Assembly (NCBI GenBank): GCA_905221615.1
Contig: CAJNDT010002935.1
Span: 97,501-161,500, forward strand
Direction of reading: 5' to 3'
DNA length: 64,000 bases
From: Symbiodinium sp. CCMP2592
Taxonomy: Eukaryota; Sar; Dinophyceae; Suessiales; Symbiodiniaceae
Shown: in pieces, positions 12,940-25,611 of the stretch
Position numbering within the stretch: position 1 is the stretch's first letter
Layout of the letters: every line of letters begins with the position of its first letter
The notes under the pieces: generated by a model
Database searches by the model: none
The model's input: the letters and a program-made list of their open reading frames with translations, nothing else
What the model was told of the DNA's origin: nothing
Translations under genes and position numbers: made by a program

Positions 12940-14364
12940 CTCGGGGTTTGTAGGATTCTACTGTCGAGACGCAAGCATCCATAGAACTAAGAGGCATTTG
13001 CCCGACTTAGGTTGTGAGCTGCACACACCTTCGGCAGCAGCTATCAGGCAAAAACCCTGCAGTTCCAACCTACCTGACAACATCCAGAATCGTGAGTCTC
13101 AGAAACTCCAAAGTGCTGAAACCTGCCTGCACCCTGAGAGCTGCAACCTCAGAGCTCTGTACCGAGACCCAGGCCCAGTCGTGGCTTCGGCCAAACTTCT
13201 GGGCATCCAACTCTACCTCAACAGGTGACAAAACTTCATGGCGATTACTCTTTTCGGGATCCTGCGGAGACTGGGCTTCGAGTTCCCGGCTTGGGAGGTG
13301 TTTTCGCGATGGCTGGGGCCCGAACACCCTAGAGTTGGGAGAAGGGAAGCGCAAGAAACCGAACAGCACAATTTGCTTACATCTTCGCAATCTTTGTGTA
13401 TCACTTAGCACCCTTTGACCGTTTTACCACTAGCACTATATGGGCATGGTCATTGCTGTCTGTGTCTCATAGCTACACGACCATAGCTCCCTCCAGAGCA
13501 CGTCCTTTGCAACTACAGGTGCGTCTTCTAAAGCAAAAACGGACATAGCTACAGTAGGCACAGTTCTGCTTGTCGAAGTGCAACTCTTCCTGGTCGTCCT
13601 ACTGCTTCCGTTGCGGCCACCACAACCACCACAACTACCATCATCACCACGACTACTGCTAGTACCACTACTTCTGCGGCTTCTTCTACTCCCTGCTGGC
13701 TGCTGCGTATTAGTATTACAACTACTACGACTAGTAACTTCGCCGGCAAGACTGTTGCAATGATGTGTTGCTTTTGCTGCAACAGTTGGGGGCCGGGCCA
13801 TGAGGCCCTTGAGCAGTGTTTCAGCCTGTAGCTGAGAGCCGGAGGCGGTTGCAATCCATGTAGCGTACGCTCTGCGCAACCGTAGATATGCGAAGACATC
13901 GCTACACCTACTGCGAGTACAACTTGCTTTGCAGGAGCTGGCAGCAGTCAATGCCCTCAGGTAAGCTCGCGTAACAACACATGGTCATTGCGTCCTCGGC
14001 TTCGAGATGGGTGAGGTATTCTGGACTTTGGAAACTGTGAGCCGTGAGAACTGTAAGGGGTGCTGCGGTTTAACGGAGCCAGCCTCTTCCAAATGGCCAT
14101 TTTCGGCAAGGCACACCTGAAAAAGTGGAGGCTTGATCTCTTGCACATCATTCTGCTAATCTTCGCTCGAGCGAACCAAATAAGCGTAAAGCACATTCAA
14201 GAAGGGAAGCCGTTCAGAAACCAGGATAGTTTGTTCAGGGTAAATTTTTTCGCGTAGTTCGGACAAAGGAGTGCGGGGGGCAAGTACGTGTGAGTGTTCT
14301 AAACGAAAGGATCAGGATCAGGCTCTTGACTAGCGTTTTGTCTCAGGCTAGCAACGCTGGCGGC

Positions 14365-14400
14365 ACTTGTTAGTAGTAGTCGTGGTGGTGGTGGTATATT

Positions 14401-14484
<84 letters not shown>

Positions 14485-14502
14485 AAAGTAGTAGAAGTAG
14501 TA

Positions 14503-14536
<34 letters not shown>

Positions 14537-14845
14537 CAGTAGCAGTAGCAGTAGCAGTAGCAGTAGCAGTAGCAGTAGCAGTAGCAGTAGCAGTAGCAGT
14601 AGCAGTAGCAGTAGCAGTAGCAGTAGCAGCAGTAGCAGTAGCAGTAGCAGTAGCAGTAGTAGTAGTCGTAGTAGTAGTAGTAGTAGTAGTAGCAGCAGTA
14701 GCAGTAGCAGTAGGAGGAGCAGTAGTAGCAGTAGTAGTAGTAGTAGTAGTAGCAGTACCAGTACCAGTAGTAGAAGTAGTAGTAAGCAGTCGGAGTAGCA
14801 GTAGGGGCAGGAGCAGGAGTAGTAGGAGTAGTAGCAGTAGCGATG
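14365..14845. repeat. AGT and AGTAGC repeats
   Basis: A pure AGT block, then AGTAGC hexamers, then mixed triplets. Confidence 0.95.
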
Positions 14846-17149
14846 CGAGGTGGGGACTGCGGAGCCTGCCGCTCACGCTGGGCAAGAGAAAAAAAGAGTA
14901 ATGTCCACTTTATGGATCACTCCAACTAGTTCGATCCCACACAAACTCCTCGGAACCAGTAAACTTAAATTCACGAAGCCCGAAATGCCCCCTTCACGCC
15001 AACAAGGACGTAAGACTTTCGTCCTGGAGCCCCCTCCTCGCACATCCATGAGCCCTGAAGCCTGCGAACACATCCCAAGGTCCCAGCTCCCAGGGACAAA
15101 CTGCTCTCCAGTGTTTTGGAGTGTGTAGAGCCCAAGGCCTCGTGGACGAGCACAGATATGCTTCAGGCTTTGTTCCACCATGCGGGGGGAAACATGCGAA
15201 AGCTTCACCCTTTGCATGCTTCCGTCTCTTCACTTTCACTTGTTTGCTCTCTGTTCTTCAGCTGTCTGTTAGTTGTTCTGCTGTCAGACTCACGAAACGC
15301 CTGCCCTCGAGCCAAACCTTGGAAAGACTATTGCGGAGTTGCGCGAAGTTGAGATGTGGGGTCTTCTGTCTTTCCAACAGGGCTACCACCTTGAGGGTGA
15401 TTCATGAGCCTGGGACGGGGCCTGTTGCTTCTCGTTGATGGTGGTCTTTCCGCGAACCATCAGCCACAACAGCTCTGATTGCCATTGCCAATACATGTGC
15501 TCAAGCTTTTCGGAGTCTTGATTAGGTTCAGATTTCTGGTCTTCGAATGCCCACGGAGCTTGTGCTCGCCCCAGCATCTTGGATGCTTCCTTCATCAATC
15601 CAACACCACCCACCTGATCATGGTCTCGGAACCCCAGTCCTGACATCCAGTCTAAAGAATCCCTGTCTCTGGCTGACCCAAAAGAACCTCTCGATAAGCT
15701 CTCTCAAAGGAAGTGACGAAAAACTGTGCGGGCTTCATTGCAAAAGAGCTTTGGAGATCGGCATGCAAGGTCGGCTTGGGCAGCCAGTTTCCCTGCCTTT
15801 GTCCGGCCCCTGTGCACCATGCGATGAAGCTCCAACGCCTCTCCGGATGCATGCTTCGTCTCATCTTCAACGGCTAAAGCAATCACAATGCTAGCAAACA
15901 GACTTGCTAACAGGATGCCACACATCTCACATGTGTAAACACATACCGAGACAGCTGCACCCGACACAGAGGACTTCCACACTATCACAATCTGACAAAA
16001 TCATGTCCGAGCCCAGAACATGGCTGCAAACCATGTTTAGATCAAGCCGAAAGCACGAAATCTGGTACATGAGACTTCGAGGCAGTTGTTGGCTGGGGCC
16101 GGAATCGGTGCTATGGCAATGACTAGGTAACCACGTGGCGGGGAAAGAGAAGGGACTTGCTCTCACTCACGCATATGCAGCTCCCGACGGGGTGTTTCCA
16201 TGGCTTCAAGTTCGAGTGTTCATTACCACTTGCTTCGTTGGCAAAAAGGCCCAGGTGCCTGAACCTGGTCCTAATTTGACACAATCCTTATCTTCTAGAG
16301 CCCGCAGAGCCCCAGAGCTGAGAAGTGAGTAATTGATCGAACCTCCTCGCCACGATTCTCCTTGTCTAGAAGCACGGCCAAGTTTGAGGCGGACCTCAGC
16401 GCTTGAAGCATCAAATTCTAGATGCTAGCGCATGTCCTTGCTGCATGCTGGGATCAGAAGAAAACAATAAAAAGTTCAGGAAGTTCCAATGCCCCACCGC
16501 TGTACCGCTCTCAAGAGCACCAGATAAATATGTAAAGCACCCTTCTGTTTAGCTTTTCGGAACCACCACTCCATAACCCTTCAAACTGAATCATCCTCGT
16601 TCCAGATTTAGGCTTGGACCGCAAGGTGTCCTCGTGCTCCGGCCCAAGCGTTCGCCTGCAAGCAGGATCTTCTTCAGACAGGGCTCAATAACGATAAAAG
16701 GGATCCAGGGACGCAGAATGATGGAAATTGCATTGCTGACTTTGTTTCTGCTCATGAATCTTGTTGATGCCGCTGGTTTTCTAAACCGAGCTTTACACTG
16801 AAGGTTGGCGAGGCTTCTCGGATGGAGAGCTAGTAGCGCTAGCTGACTGGGACACTTTCCTGGCGAAGTCCAAAACCAAAGGCCGAAGTGCAAACCCGAG
16901 TGGGTCACAAGACCTGAAATGCGAGAAAGTGTCCTGTGAAGGTTGCAGTGCAATGTAAGAAAATGCTACGCCTTCCTACGCAACATGCGAGAAGGTTCCC
17001 TATAAGAGCCGCCTGCGGCACTCCAGCACTCGGCGGAAGAAAACCTCGGATTCGCTCACCTGACCGGCATTCTCCTGACAGGCGCATGAATTTGAGGCGC
17101 GAGGTCCCTGAGCTTTGCGTTGTAAGCCCAACCGTTCAGGGAATGTCCC

Positions 17150-17226
17150 TGTCTCTCTGTCCCTCTGTCTCTCTTTGCTTTGCTTTTCTCTGTCTCTCTC
17201 TCTCTCTCTCTCTCCGTCTCTCTCCG
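17150..17226. repeat. TC dinucleotide repeat
   Basis: Polypyrimidine tract on the plus strand. Confidence 0.85.
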
Positions 17227-17775
17227 TGGCATAGGGGACGGTCAAGTCCCCAGGGCATCAAGCCCACCCGAACGTTTTGAACGGGCACAAAGGGGAGTGA
17301 CGAACGAGTGTCGTTCGCCAATTTGGGCTAAAGCCTAAAGACTACGACAACGAAGCATGGCGAATGTACACTTACACAGGCTTCCAATGATAATGCTTGT
17401 GCTAATGTCTCGTAAAGGCAGTTGTAGATAAAGACTAGGAAGAAAGATTTCAGGACAACATTTGAGTCCCCCAACTCCCCGGTTACAAATCATTCCTGAC
17501 TTTGAATCTTAGGTCCCCTATCCCTCTGTCCGTGGTGTAGGGGCGCTCGGTTCAGCGCATTAGGGTAATTTCTGGGATAGGGCAACATGTAGCTGCTGCA
17601 GCACTTTCTCGTTCCAGCATGTTCTAGCATATTGTTGTTGACCGAAGCCATCTGCAACCTCAACTCCTAAAATCCCCCAGAGCATGGCCGAGACAGTGCA
17701 CCCGGTTCATCCCCAGCTTCCGAGCAACTTGAACCTTGAATGCTGCACTGAACCTCTGAACGCCCTCATCTTGGC

Positions 17776-17829
17776 CCCAAATCGGTCCAGGAGGATTGCC
17801 AAATCCTCTTGATACCCTTGCGCCACAGC
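17776..17829 (-). CDS. candidate exon of the TPR gene
   Basis: 54 nt in phase 0 encoding AVAQGYQEDLAILLDRFG with CTCAG|G acceptor and GGG|GC donor. Helical and without stops, but not a clear TPR. Confidence 0.4.
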
Positions 17830-17951
17830 CTGAGCCAGGATGTCACGGAAATCGCAGGGAAACCCAACCGTCGTGACCGATCGAAACGCAGGCGGCGAAG
17901 TCTGCGGGAGAATTCATGGCTACTGTAGTTAGTGCCGCCATGTGCTGCCAA

Positions 17952-17954
<3 letters not shown>

Positions 17955-17996
<42 letters not shown>

Positions 17997-18042
17997 GGAG
18001 AGAGGGAGAGAGAGAGATCGAAAGAGGGAGACAGAGGGAGAG
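17955..18042. repeat. GA dinucleotide repeat
   Basis: Pure AG to about 17992, then interrupted purine tract. Confidence 0.9.
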
Positions 18043-18158
18043 GCAGCTGTGGCGTCTGTGAAACCATGCAAAACCCAGAAAACCACGTACCCCTCGTACC
18101 TGACGTGGCCGCAAAACCCGCCATCAGCCCCAAACCAAGTCCCTCGCCGATGTCTCAC

Positions 18159-18207
18159 CAAACAGCTCCTCACAGTGCGTCAGCTTCTGCCGCAGCAGTG
18201 CTTCCGC
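18159..18207 (-). CDS. TPR exon
   Basis: 49 nt encoding AEALLRQKLTHCEELF plus one base. ACAG|G acceptor and a good G|GTGAGA donor. Fits AE.LLR..L..CEE.FG of the same repeat family. Confidence 0.65.
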
Positions 18208-19033
18208 CTGTGTGCAGGACTTGGCTTTTGGAGTTTGGGCTTGGTTACGTGCACGTTGAGGTCTTAGCTTCATCCCTCCGAGGACGACAAGGTGCAGAGG
18301 TTAGGATAGGCTTCGGGTTCCGCGTAACTTTTGCATACTACATCAGTCATTGGAGCCCTTGCAGGGCCCGTTAAGAAAGCATAACTCTTGGAAAGGACAT
18401 ATACGTATGCATTACATGTCATAGTAGTACTGCTTCTGCTACAATGAATTTGCTTTGCTGGAGTTAGTCCTATGGCCGTAACCGTCGCTATGATCTTGTC
18501 ATTCTAGTGGCGTTGTTACTCTTACTGCCATCACTGTTACGACCTGTCTCAACTACTGTTACTGCTAGTATTGCTACTGCCATTGCAACTTCCTCATTGC
18601 CTGAGCATCACTCTGTGAGCCGAGGGCTCGGATCTTTCGCTTCGACGTCTTCTGTGCCTCCTCGGTTCTCTGGTTCTGCGTGAAGTACTCGACCAGACTG
18701 TATGTCAGCTCCAACCTCAAAGGGCTGGACTTAGGGCCTACTGTACGAGCTGGGGGCTGATGAGAGTAACAGGGCTTAGGGCTTGAGGCTCAGGGTTCCC
18801 CGGGGCTCCAGCCTCGGGTTTAAGGCTTCAGAGCTGAGGAGAGCGAATAGAAGGAAACAATCCCCCAAATCTCCTTCCGCAGAATAAAGGACCCCCAAAA
18901 ACAAACCTGAACAGCAGTACCCTAAACCCTAAACCCGACCAAAAATGTTTGTGTGACTGAACCAGACTTCCTGGGGAACCCCGGCGTCTTTGCATGATCG
19001 TAGCCGAGGGCGGTCTCGTACCTGACAGGGCTC

Positions 19034-19078
19034 AGGTGTTTCGGGTTTAGGGGTTTAGAGGTTTAGGGTTTAGGCGCT
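19034..19078. repeat. short TTTAGGG-like run
   Basis: About five degenerate telomere-type heptamers; an opposite-strand CCCTAAA pair lies near 18922. Confidence 0.8.
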
Positions 19079-19376
19079 ACAGTGTCAACCGGAGAAGGAT
19101 CTCCCCGCGGCACGCAGGAGTTTAGAGCCCAAAAGTCAGTTCCTTGTGGGATTGGTTTGGGGTGTAGCGTAGAGGCGGTACAGGCAATCAACCTGCGACG
19201 CCGGGTATCCAATCGTAGTCGTGGTAACGTGAGGTAATGTGGAACTCCCTAAAGCTTGCACCTTCCACCGACAAGGGGAAGGAGGAGGGCAACGATGCTT
19301 TAGAGTTCTGAACGCAAAATCTTCATCATCACTGAGGCCCCCGAATAGGTGTCCCCAAGACTGCCCAGCTTCGAGC

Positions 19377-19408
19377 CTCTGCATTGCTTGTCGATGAACA
19401 TCTTCAGC
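19377..19408 (-). CDS. TPR exon (short)
   Basis: 32 nt encoding AEDVHRQAMQ plus two bases, an AE..HRQA helix B. GAAG|G acceptor, GC donor after AG. Confidence 0.55.
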
Positions 19409-20363
19409 CTTCAATTTCAGGCGCCATCTTTAAGTGATTCAACTCTACTGGGGAAAGTGACACGTGCAACTGTGTAACACCAAACAGATTGGGAGGAGCA
19501 GGCACGAGGTCGCACAGATGCACTTCTCGGGGATCTCATACTTCAAGAGGCACTCCGGATCAACCCGTATCTGGGCTGTGGGAGTTTAGGATAAAGACGA
19601 CAAAGGTCTCTTGCTTAGGATTCAGGGCACGTCGGCTTGTCTTAGGGGTTGGAGCGCGAGTGGGGGCTTACCCGGCCGAAAGTACTGCGAAGGACCTTCT
19701 GGATCCCGCTTGGCGAATGCCAACAGGCAATCTCTTGATGAGCTCTTGGCTGTTGGCTTTTGGACCGCCGCATTAGATCAGGAGCCGTCACAACAGCTAA
19801 AACCCGACCGGCCCTCACCTATCCACAAACGTATCACGGCCTCCGGTAAACGACCCAAGGCTGCAAGCAATGATGCCAGTGTCACCTTCGCGCGGCACAA
19901 ACCCGAGCATGCAGCCGAAAGTGGCATCATGACGGTCAAGGAGAAACTGCTGATCCTAACATGTAAATTTTGCACATCCCCACATGGCCGTAAATGACAG
20001 GGTTTATGAGGAGACATGTCATGTCATATGGCTCCTGCAACAGTTAAGGCTACGACGTATTGAGTCTCCTACATTCTCGCTTCTCTGCACAAATGGTGTG
20101 AAGCGTTCAACAGAAAACTAGAGCTCAAGCTCCTGCCAAGCCAAGGCCCCCGGCCAAGGCTCGCAAAGTCTGCGAGTGATCTTTTGGATGCGTGTCCTGC
20201 ATGCGCAAGATTCGGGCTTTGAGGATTTTGATTGAGGTTTGATGATTGATTTGTGCCGTTTCTCTCGCAGGTATCATTCTTAGCATAGCTAGCTGAAAAC
20301 AAGGTCCGTTCCTTTCCCTCCGCCATCCCCATACCCTTCAAGAGTGAAGATCGTGAAGTTCTC

Positions 20364-20423
20364 CTCGCAGCGACGGAGCAGCTCTCTGCAGTGGACCTCT
20401 GCCTCTTCCATGTCGCCCTCTGC
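20364..20423 (-). CDS. TPR exon
   Basis: 60 nt in phase 0 encoding AEGDMEEAEVHCRELLRRCE, a GD.EEAE..CRELL TPR helix pair. ACAG|G acceptor; donor either GA after GAG or three bases further on. Confidence 0.75.
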
Positions 20424-20964
20424 CTGTTCACGGCTGGATGTTTGATGATGAAACTCATGAGCATGGTCCTGATGGCCATTGTCATCGACATGTTGGCCGC
20501 CGTGGTGACGCTGATGACAACAGTAGTGATGACAACAGCAAGGCTGAGGAAAAGTAGGAGGAGGAGGAGGAGGAAGGTGTTGGTGATGTTGTCTCTCACT
20601 CATAATAATAACAATAATAACAATGATGCTGAAACTGAAAAAGTTGAGACAGAGTATTCAGACCATGGTGGCCATCATAGTGACGGTAGTGATGGATGGC
20701 AAGATGGCAGGTTGATGTTGGGGCTGAGATGAGACTATGACTAAGCAGAATGGTGGTGCTGATGCTGGCGGCGGAGATTATGTGAAGAAAGAAGAGTATG
20801 GGCATGAAGGTACTGATGAACCAGACAGATACAGCACAAGTAGGCTTGGAGTACGGATGAGTACGGTGGTCATGGAGGTGATCATGAGCATCATGATCAG
20901 CACCACCGATCCTGCCGCCGACAGCGATGAGTAAACATGACGACCTCCAAAGCCTCGATGCTGC

Positions 20965-21040
20965 CTCTGACTTTCCGACTTCCACCTCGTAAATGTCCAC
21001 GAGCCGCTCGGTGCAATCGAGCGTGCCGGTATGTGTCCAC
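20965..21040 (-). CDS. TPR exon
   Basis: 76 nt encoding WTHTGTLDCTERLVDIYEVE then VGKSE, matching H..TL.....LA.IY...GK..EA. GAG|G acceptor, GAG|GC donor. Confidence 0.75.
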
Positions 21041-21129
21041 CTCAGAATGTCGGCTGCATGAGCTATGACATCAGACAAGAACTCATAAAACTCGGTGACA
21101 CTACAGTACATGCAATACTGGTTTGATGT

Positions 21130-21206
21130 CTACGCATGCATATATACATATAGCTAGCTATATAGAAGCATACGTATATACCTGTATATATATATATATA
21201 TATATT
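21130..21206. repeat. TA-rich repeat
   Basis: Includes a pure TA run near 21184-21205. Confidence 0.85.
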
Positions 21207-21929
21207 CAAAGCAAAGAAAAGATTCTGTATGGTACACCAGATAGGAGAGGAGAGTGGAGAAGACCTTCTGTGGCTAAGCCCCTGGAGCCCTTGACTTGAG
21301 AATCCCCAGCCTTCACTGCAACGCACACAAACCCACAGAGCCATGGGATGTCAACATGCTCGGTAGTGGCTGGTGGCTGATGACCGGCGGTCCAGTTAGT
21401 GCTTCGGCAGTTTTCTCCTGGTTGTTGTTTGGATCAACGCCGATTGCAGGTGAGGAGACGTACCTCTAGCTCATGCTCAACAAACACCCCAAACCCAAAC
21501 TTTGCCTCACCAGGTCTCCGGCCCGAAGCATTCCACACAGCCGTCGCGTGCTCGGATGAATTCCTGGCACGAAGGGTTGGAGCTCTTTCCACAAGTGTGG
21601 CCAAGCTTACGCTTGACCATCGGCTACTATAATCAACAAGGCTTAAAATATCTAGAGATCTTTGAAACTCTGGCACCCATCAATATTAGTAACCGGAGAT
21701 CGAAACAATCAGGAACCCCAAAATATTTTCGAGTGCCTCTTTCGCATCCGCCATCTGGCCGTTGTAGAAAAGGAAGGACTCAGCACAGCAAGTAGGGGTA
21801 TGCAGCAGAAGCAGGCAGGGGAAAACACGCCTGAAGTGGTTGGATGCGGCTGCTGCTCCTCCTTTCTGCTGACGCTTCTGCCGCTGATCTTCTGCTGCCA
21901 CCACAACGACGATGACTAGCTGTTGCAGC

Positions 21930-22150
21930 AGTTGTCATAATGACGATGATGTTGTTGTTGATGAGCCGGATGATGAGGAGGAGGGAGAGCCTGATGGTTA
22001 TGGTGAGCATGATGACGATGATGATGATGATGGTGATGACCATGACTCATGACTGGTGATGACTCCTGATGACGGATGACGTTGTCGTTTATGGTTGTGC
22101 TACTCACCATCACCATCACCACCATCATCATCAACATCATTATGCGTGAT
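21930..22150. repeat. GAT/ATC triplet region
   Basis: Degenerate GAT units, then CAC/ATC units toward the far end, so the two halves are partly complementary. Confidence 0.75.
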
Positions 22151-22353
22151 GGCCTTCATAATCACAATGGTCATCATGATCATCATTGTGTCTGTATCGG
22201 GAATGACGTAGGTGCAATGAAACAGCTGTCTGCATTCTTGACGGAAACCGCGCTTCCTCCTGCAAGTTTAAACTGCAGATCCAAGCCGGCGAATCCTCAG
22301 CCTGCGACCCTGAACCCTCGACGTGACATGGCAGAGTTTCAGCTTCGGACAGC

Positions 22354-22399
22354 CAGGTTGTACATGGAGTCCAACGTGTACGGGTGCGTGGCGCCAAGC
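22354..22399 (-). CDS. TPR exon
   Basis: 46 nt encoding LGATHPYTLDSMYNL, the LG..HP.TL.S..NL signature that begins kinesin-light-chain TPRs. TCAG|G acceptor, GC donor after CTG. Confidence 0.75.
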
Positions 22400-22724
22400 C
22401 TGAGACTTGCACGGTCCATGGCATGTTGGGGTGTATGATTCTTTCCGTGATTACCACTGTTATGAATGCTCTTGCTACTCTTGCTTGCTTCTGTTACTAC
22501 CGTGTTCCCCGACTGCGGCTTACCCCGATGACCAATCGTAGGGCCCCAAGGATGGGCGCTTCGTGTCCGGTTTCTTTGCGGGGTTTACTGCTCATCGCTT
22601 CTGATGTAAAACCTACTGAAAGCCACCTACCATTTGGGGTTGAGTGTTGCTCACCCGGGAGTTGTTCCAAAGCCCTGACTAAGTCCCCTGCGAACACCCC
22701 ATCTTGAAATGCATAAACACGCAT

Positions 22725-23320
22725 AATCTTTGTTGCCAGGGATGTTCGAACCAGTTTTTTTAACTCAGTATGTCCTGGTCTTGTAGCAAGAGATGTTCGA
22801 ACCAGGTTCTTTTAAAACCTCAGTATGTCTTTAGCTTTGTGGCAAGAGAACTCAGAATGTCTTGATCTGGTGGCAAGAGATGTTCGAACCAGCTTATTTT
22901 TTGTAAAAACTCAGTATGTCCTAACCATTGTGGCAAGAGATGTTCGAACCGGCATATTTGAAAAATTCAGTCTGTCCTAATCTTTGTGGCAAGAGATGTG
23001 CGAACCAGGTTTTAAAACTCAGTATGTCCTGATCTTGTAACAAGAGATGTCCGAACCAGGTTGTTTTAAAAACTCAGTATGTCCTGATCTCGTGGCAAGA
23101 GATGTTCCAAACGGGTTATTTCAAAAGCTCAGTATGTCCTAACCTTTGTGGCAAGAGAACTCAGCATGTCCTGTTGAACCAAGTTTTTTTTAAACAAAAC
23201 TCAGTATGTCCTAGCCTTTGTGGAAGAGATGTTCGAACCGGGCTGTTTGAAAAACTCAGTATGTCCCAATCTTTGTGGCAAGAGATGTTCGAACCAGGTT
23301 ATTTTAAAATGTCAGTATCA
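22725..23320. repeat. tandem repeat of about 50-65 bp
   Basis: Around ten diverged copies of a unit containing GGCAAGAGATGTTCGAACC, a T-rich stretch and ACTCAGTATGTCCT. It lies between TPR exons at 24.3 and 22.4 kb. Confidence 0.9.
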
Positions 23321-24289
23321 AAGCCGTGCTTTGCGCTAACTGCACGGCGCTCGATTGAGGGACGGCCGACATTAATCCCTGTGCCAACAAGGCCTCAAGT
23401 CCACGAGGCTCCCGTTGCGCCAAAGGGCTGTTTGAGTCGCCCATCTCGAGCCCAACGATACAGCTGAAGGGCCTCTGCAGGGAAAAAAGGAAGGGTCTCA
23501 ACATTCAGGGACCAGACATCCCAGACAGCTTTTACTCTGCGTTACTAGGGCAATGAAATCGAAACAACGAAAGATGCACCCACCAGGGCATCTGACAGCA
23601 CAACATCGCTCAAGCAGTGAGGTGTGCAACCTGTCATGCGACTATGCCTCGTCTTTCTGCCCGATGTTGTCCAAGTACACCTCGGCACGAATATGGGCGG
23701 CCCCGTTGAGCATGCAGTTTGAAATACACACCAGACGAATTACGCTCACATGCGGCAGTGCAAGACAGAGCTGCAATCCAACTGATTGTGCAAGAGCTAG
23801 CCGTTAGGACCCCTACAGTCCTGTTCTTCCCGGAGTGTTGATACAGTGTCGCTCCCCAACCTAACTGTGAAAGCAGGTCTGAGCCTACCGGGATTCTGGC
23901 TGCCAGGTTGTTGGCAGTGCGCAGCGTGTTCAGGTGCTGCTCGCCATAGGCTTGTTTGGAGCCTCCGAGCTTGTCAGCACTCGCGGCTTTTGAAAACCGA
24001 CAGGTCTGAAACTGCTCAGCGCACTTGGCTCAGAAGCGATCACAAGCCACGACAGAGTAAGGAAACCAAAACCCCCGAAAGTGAAACTCTGTCTCCGGCT
24101 GTGGCCAGTCGGACTGTCAAAAATATCATGGTGAAGGAGCCGAGCACAGTCAAACCCGATCATGAACAAACCAGCTGAAGTCTATCTGGACAATGACCTT
24201 TCAAGCTCAACCTGGCGTGAATTTTCGCTGCACTGCAGCAGATGAAAGCGAAGCTCAGAACCAGTAGACAAAACCCCACACTCCGCTGC

Positions 24290-24344
24290 CTTCCAACGCT
24301 CGCTGCAGCAGCTCGCCAGCTTCGGCCGTTGCCGGGCGCAGCTC
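24290..24344 (-). CDS. TPR exon
   Basis: 55 nt encoding ELRPATAEAGELLQRALE plus one base. The AEAGELLQRALEG string is a TPR helix B. Donor GC after GAAG. Confidence 0.6.
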
Positions 24345-24599
24345 CTGGCCGCCGGGAGGGGTTGCACAAATGGCGAATGGAGGAGGCAGTGAAGATCATT
24401 TTGGCAGCGATGCCACGGAGCCAAAGTCGGGAAGAGCGAAGACTGAGGATACTCATCATGAAATGATGGTGGCATGATAACCAGATGGCGAGACTGCGAT
24501 GGCCATGACCTTGTTGATGACCAAGGTCACGGGGTTGGGCCATTGATGACAGCTGAAAATACCGGCAGCAGCACTAGCAATTGCGGAGCTGGGTTCACT

Positions 24600-24800
24600 C
24601 CTGACGGGCCGCTGCTACTACTCCTCTTCCTGCTGCCGTTGCTACTACTGCTGTTGCCATTGCGACTACTGCTACTATATCTATTAACCCTACCACTGCT
24701 TATGATGTGGTAGTCATAGTGGTAATGGTGGTGATTGTGGTAGGAGTGGTGGGAGCTCTGGTGGTTTTTTGCAGCCGCCGCAGCAGCAGCGGAGGCAGTA
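24600..24800. repeat. degenerate CTG/CTA and GTG triplets
   Basis: Interrupted triplet region. Confidence 0.7.
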
Positions 24801-25053
24801 GTCATTGAAAGCGATAGCAGAAACCGTGGCGGTGCAGGGAAACCCCCCTGCCAAAAACTACTTGCTCAGACCCAAAATCCCACACCAAATGACCTCGAGC
24901 TGCAGAGCCAATTCGGTGGATGCATGGATAGCCTGGCCAGTGCTGTTGTTCCGGTTTTGGAGGTTTGGGGCGCGCGAGGCGAGGGCTTTCCGGCTCGGCT
25001 CCAGGGCTTTTTGAAGAATAACAAAGCTTGAAGCAAAGCAGCCGGCGGCCGGC

Positions 25054-25107
25054 CTGCTTGCTGGAGTAGCCAAACTGAGCTTCCACGTCTGTCAGGCATT
25101 TCCGCGC
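25054..25107 (-). CDS. TPR exon
   Basis: 54 nt in phase 0 encoding ARKCLTDVEAQFGYSSKQ, helix B and the inter-repeat loop of a kinesin-light-chain-like TPR. CCAG|G acceptor, CAG|GC donor. Confidence 0.6.
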
Positions 25108-25149
25108 CTGGGATGCACAGTCCAAGGACGGAAAAAGTGCCCGGGAGCA

Positions 25150-25525
25150 GCTCCGAAGCAGAACAATAGCTGCTGCTACTACTACCAGCCATTGGTGCTA
25201 CTGCCACAACAGAAACAACAAAGACAACAACAACCAGCACCGCAACCACAACGACAACGACCACGACAACAGCCACGACCACGACGACGACAACAACAAC
25301 TACTACCACAGCCACTACTCCTACTCCAACTCCTACTCCTACGCCTACTCCGACTCCTACTGCTACTGCTACGGCTACTCCTACTCCGACCAATACCCCT
25401 AGTCCTACTCCTTCTTCTCCTTCTCCTACTTCTATTACTACCACTGCTGCTACTGCTGCTACTGCTGCTACTACTACCACTACTACCACTACTACTGCTG
25501 CTACTGCTGCTGCTGCTGGAGTCTG
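25150..25525. repeat. ACA/CTA/CTG triplet repeats
   Basis: Mixed triplet block directly left of the telomere-like array. Confidence 0.9.
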
Positions 25526-25611
25526 GGGTCAAAAATGTCTTTTTTTTGTGTGTCAAAATGTCTTTTTTTTGTCTGTTGTTCTACATACACATGTTTCGGC
25601 TGTGGTTCTAA

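Noticed and set aside
13807-13825. AETLLKG after a CTACAG acceptor, a possible TPR exon
   Set aside because: Too short, and its donor is not determined.
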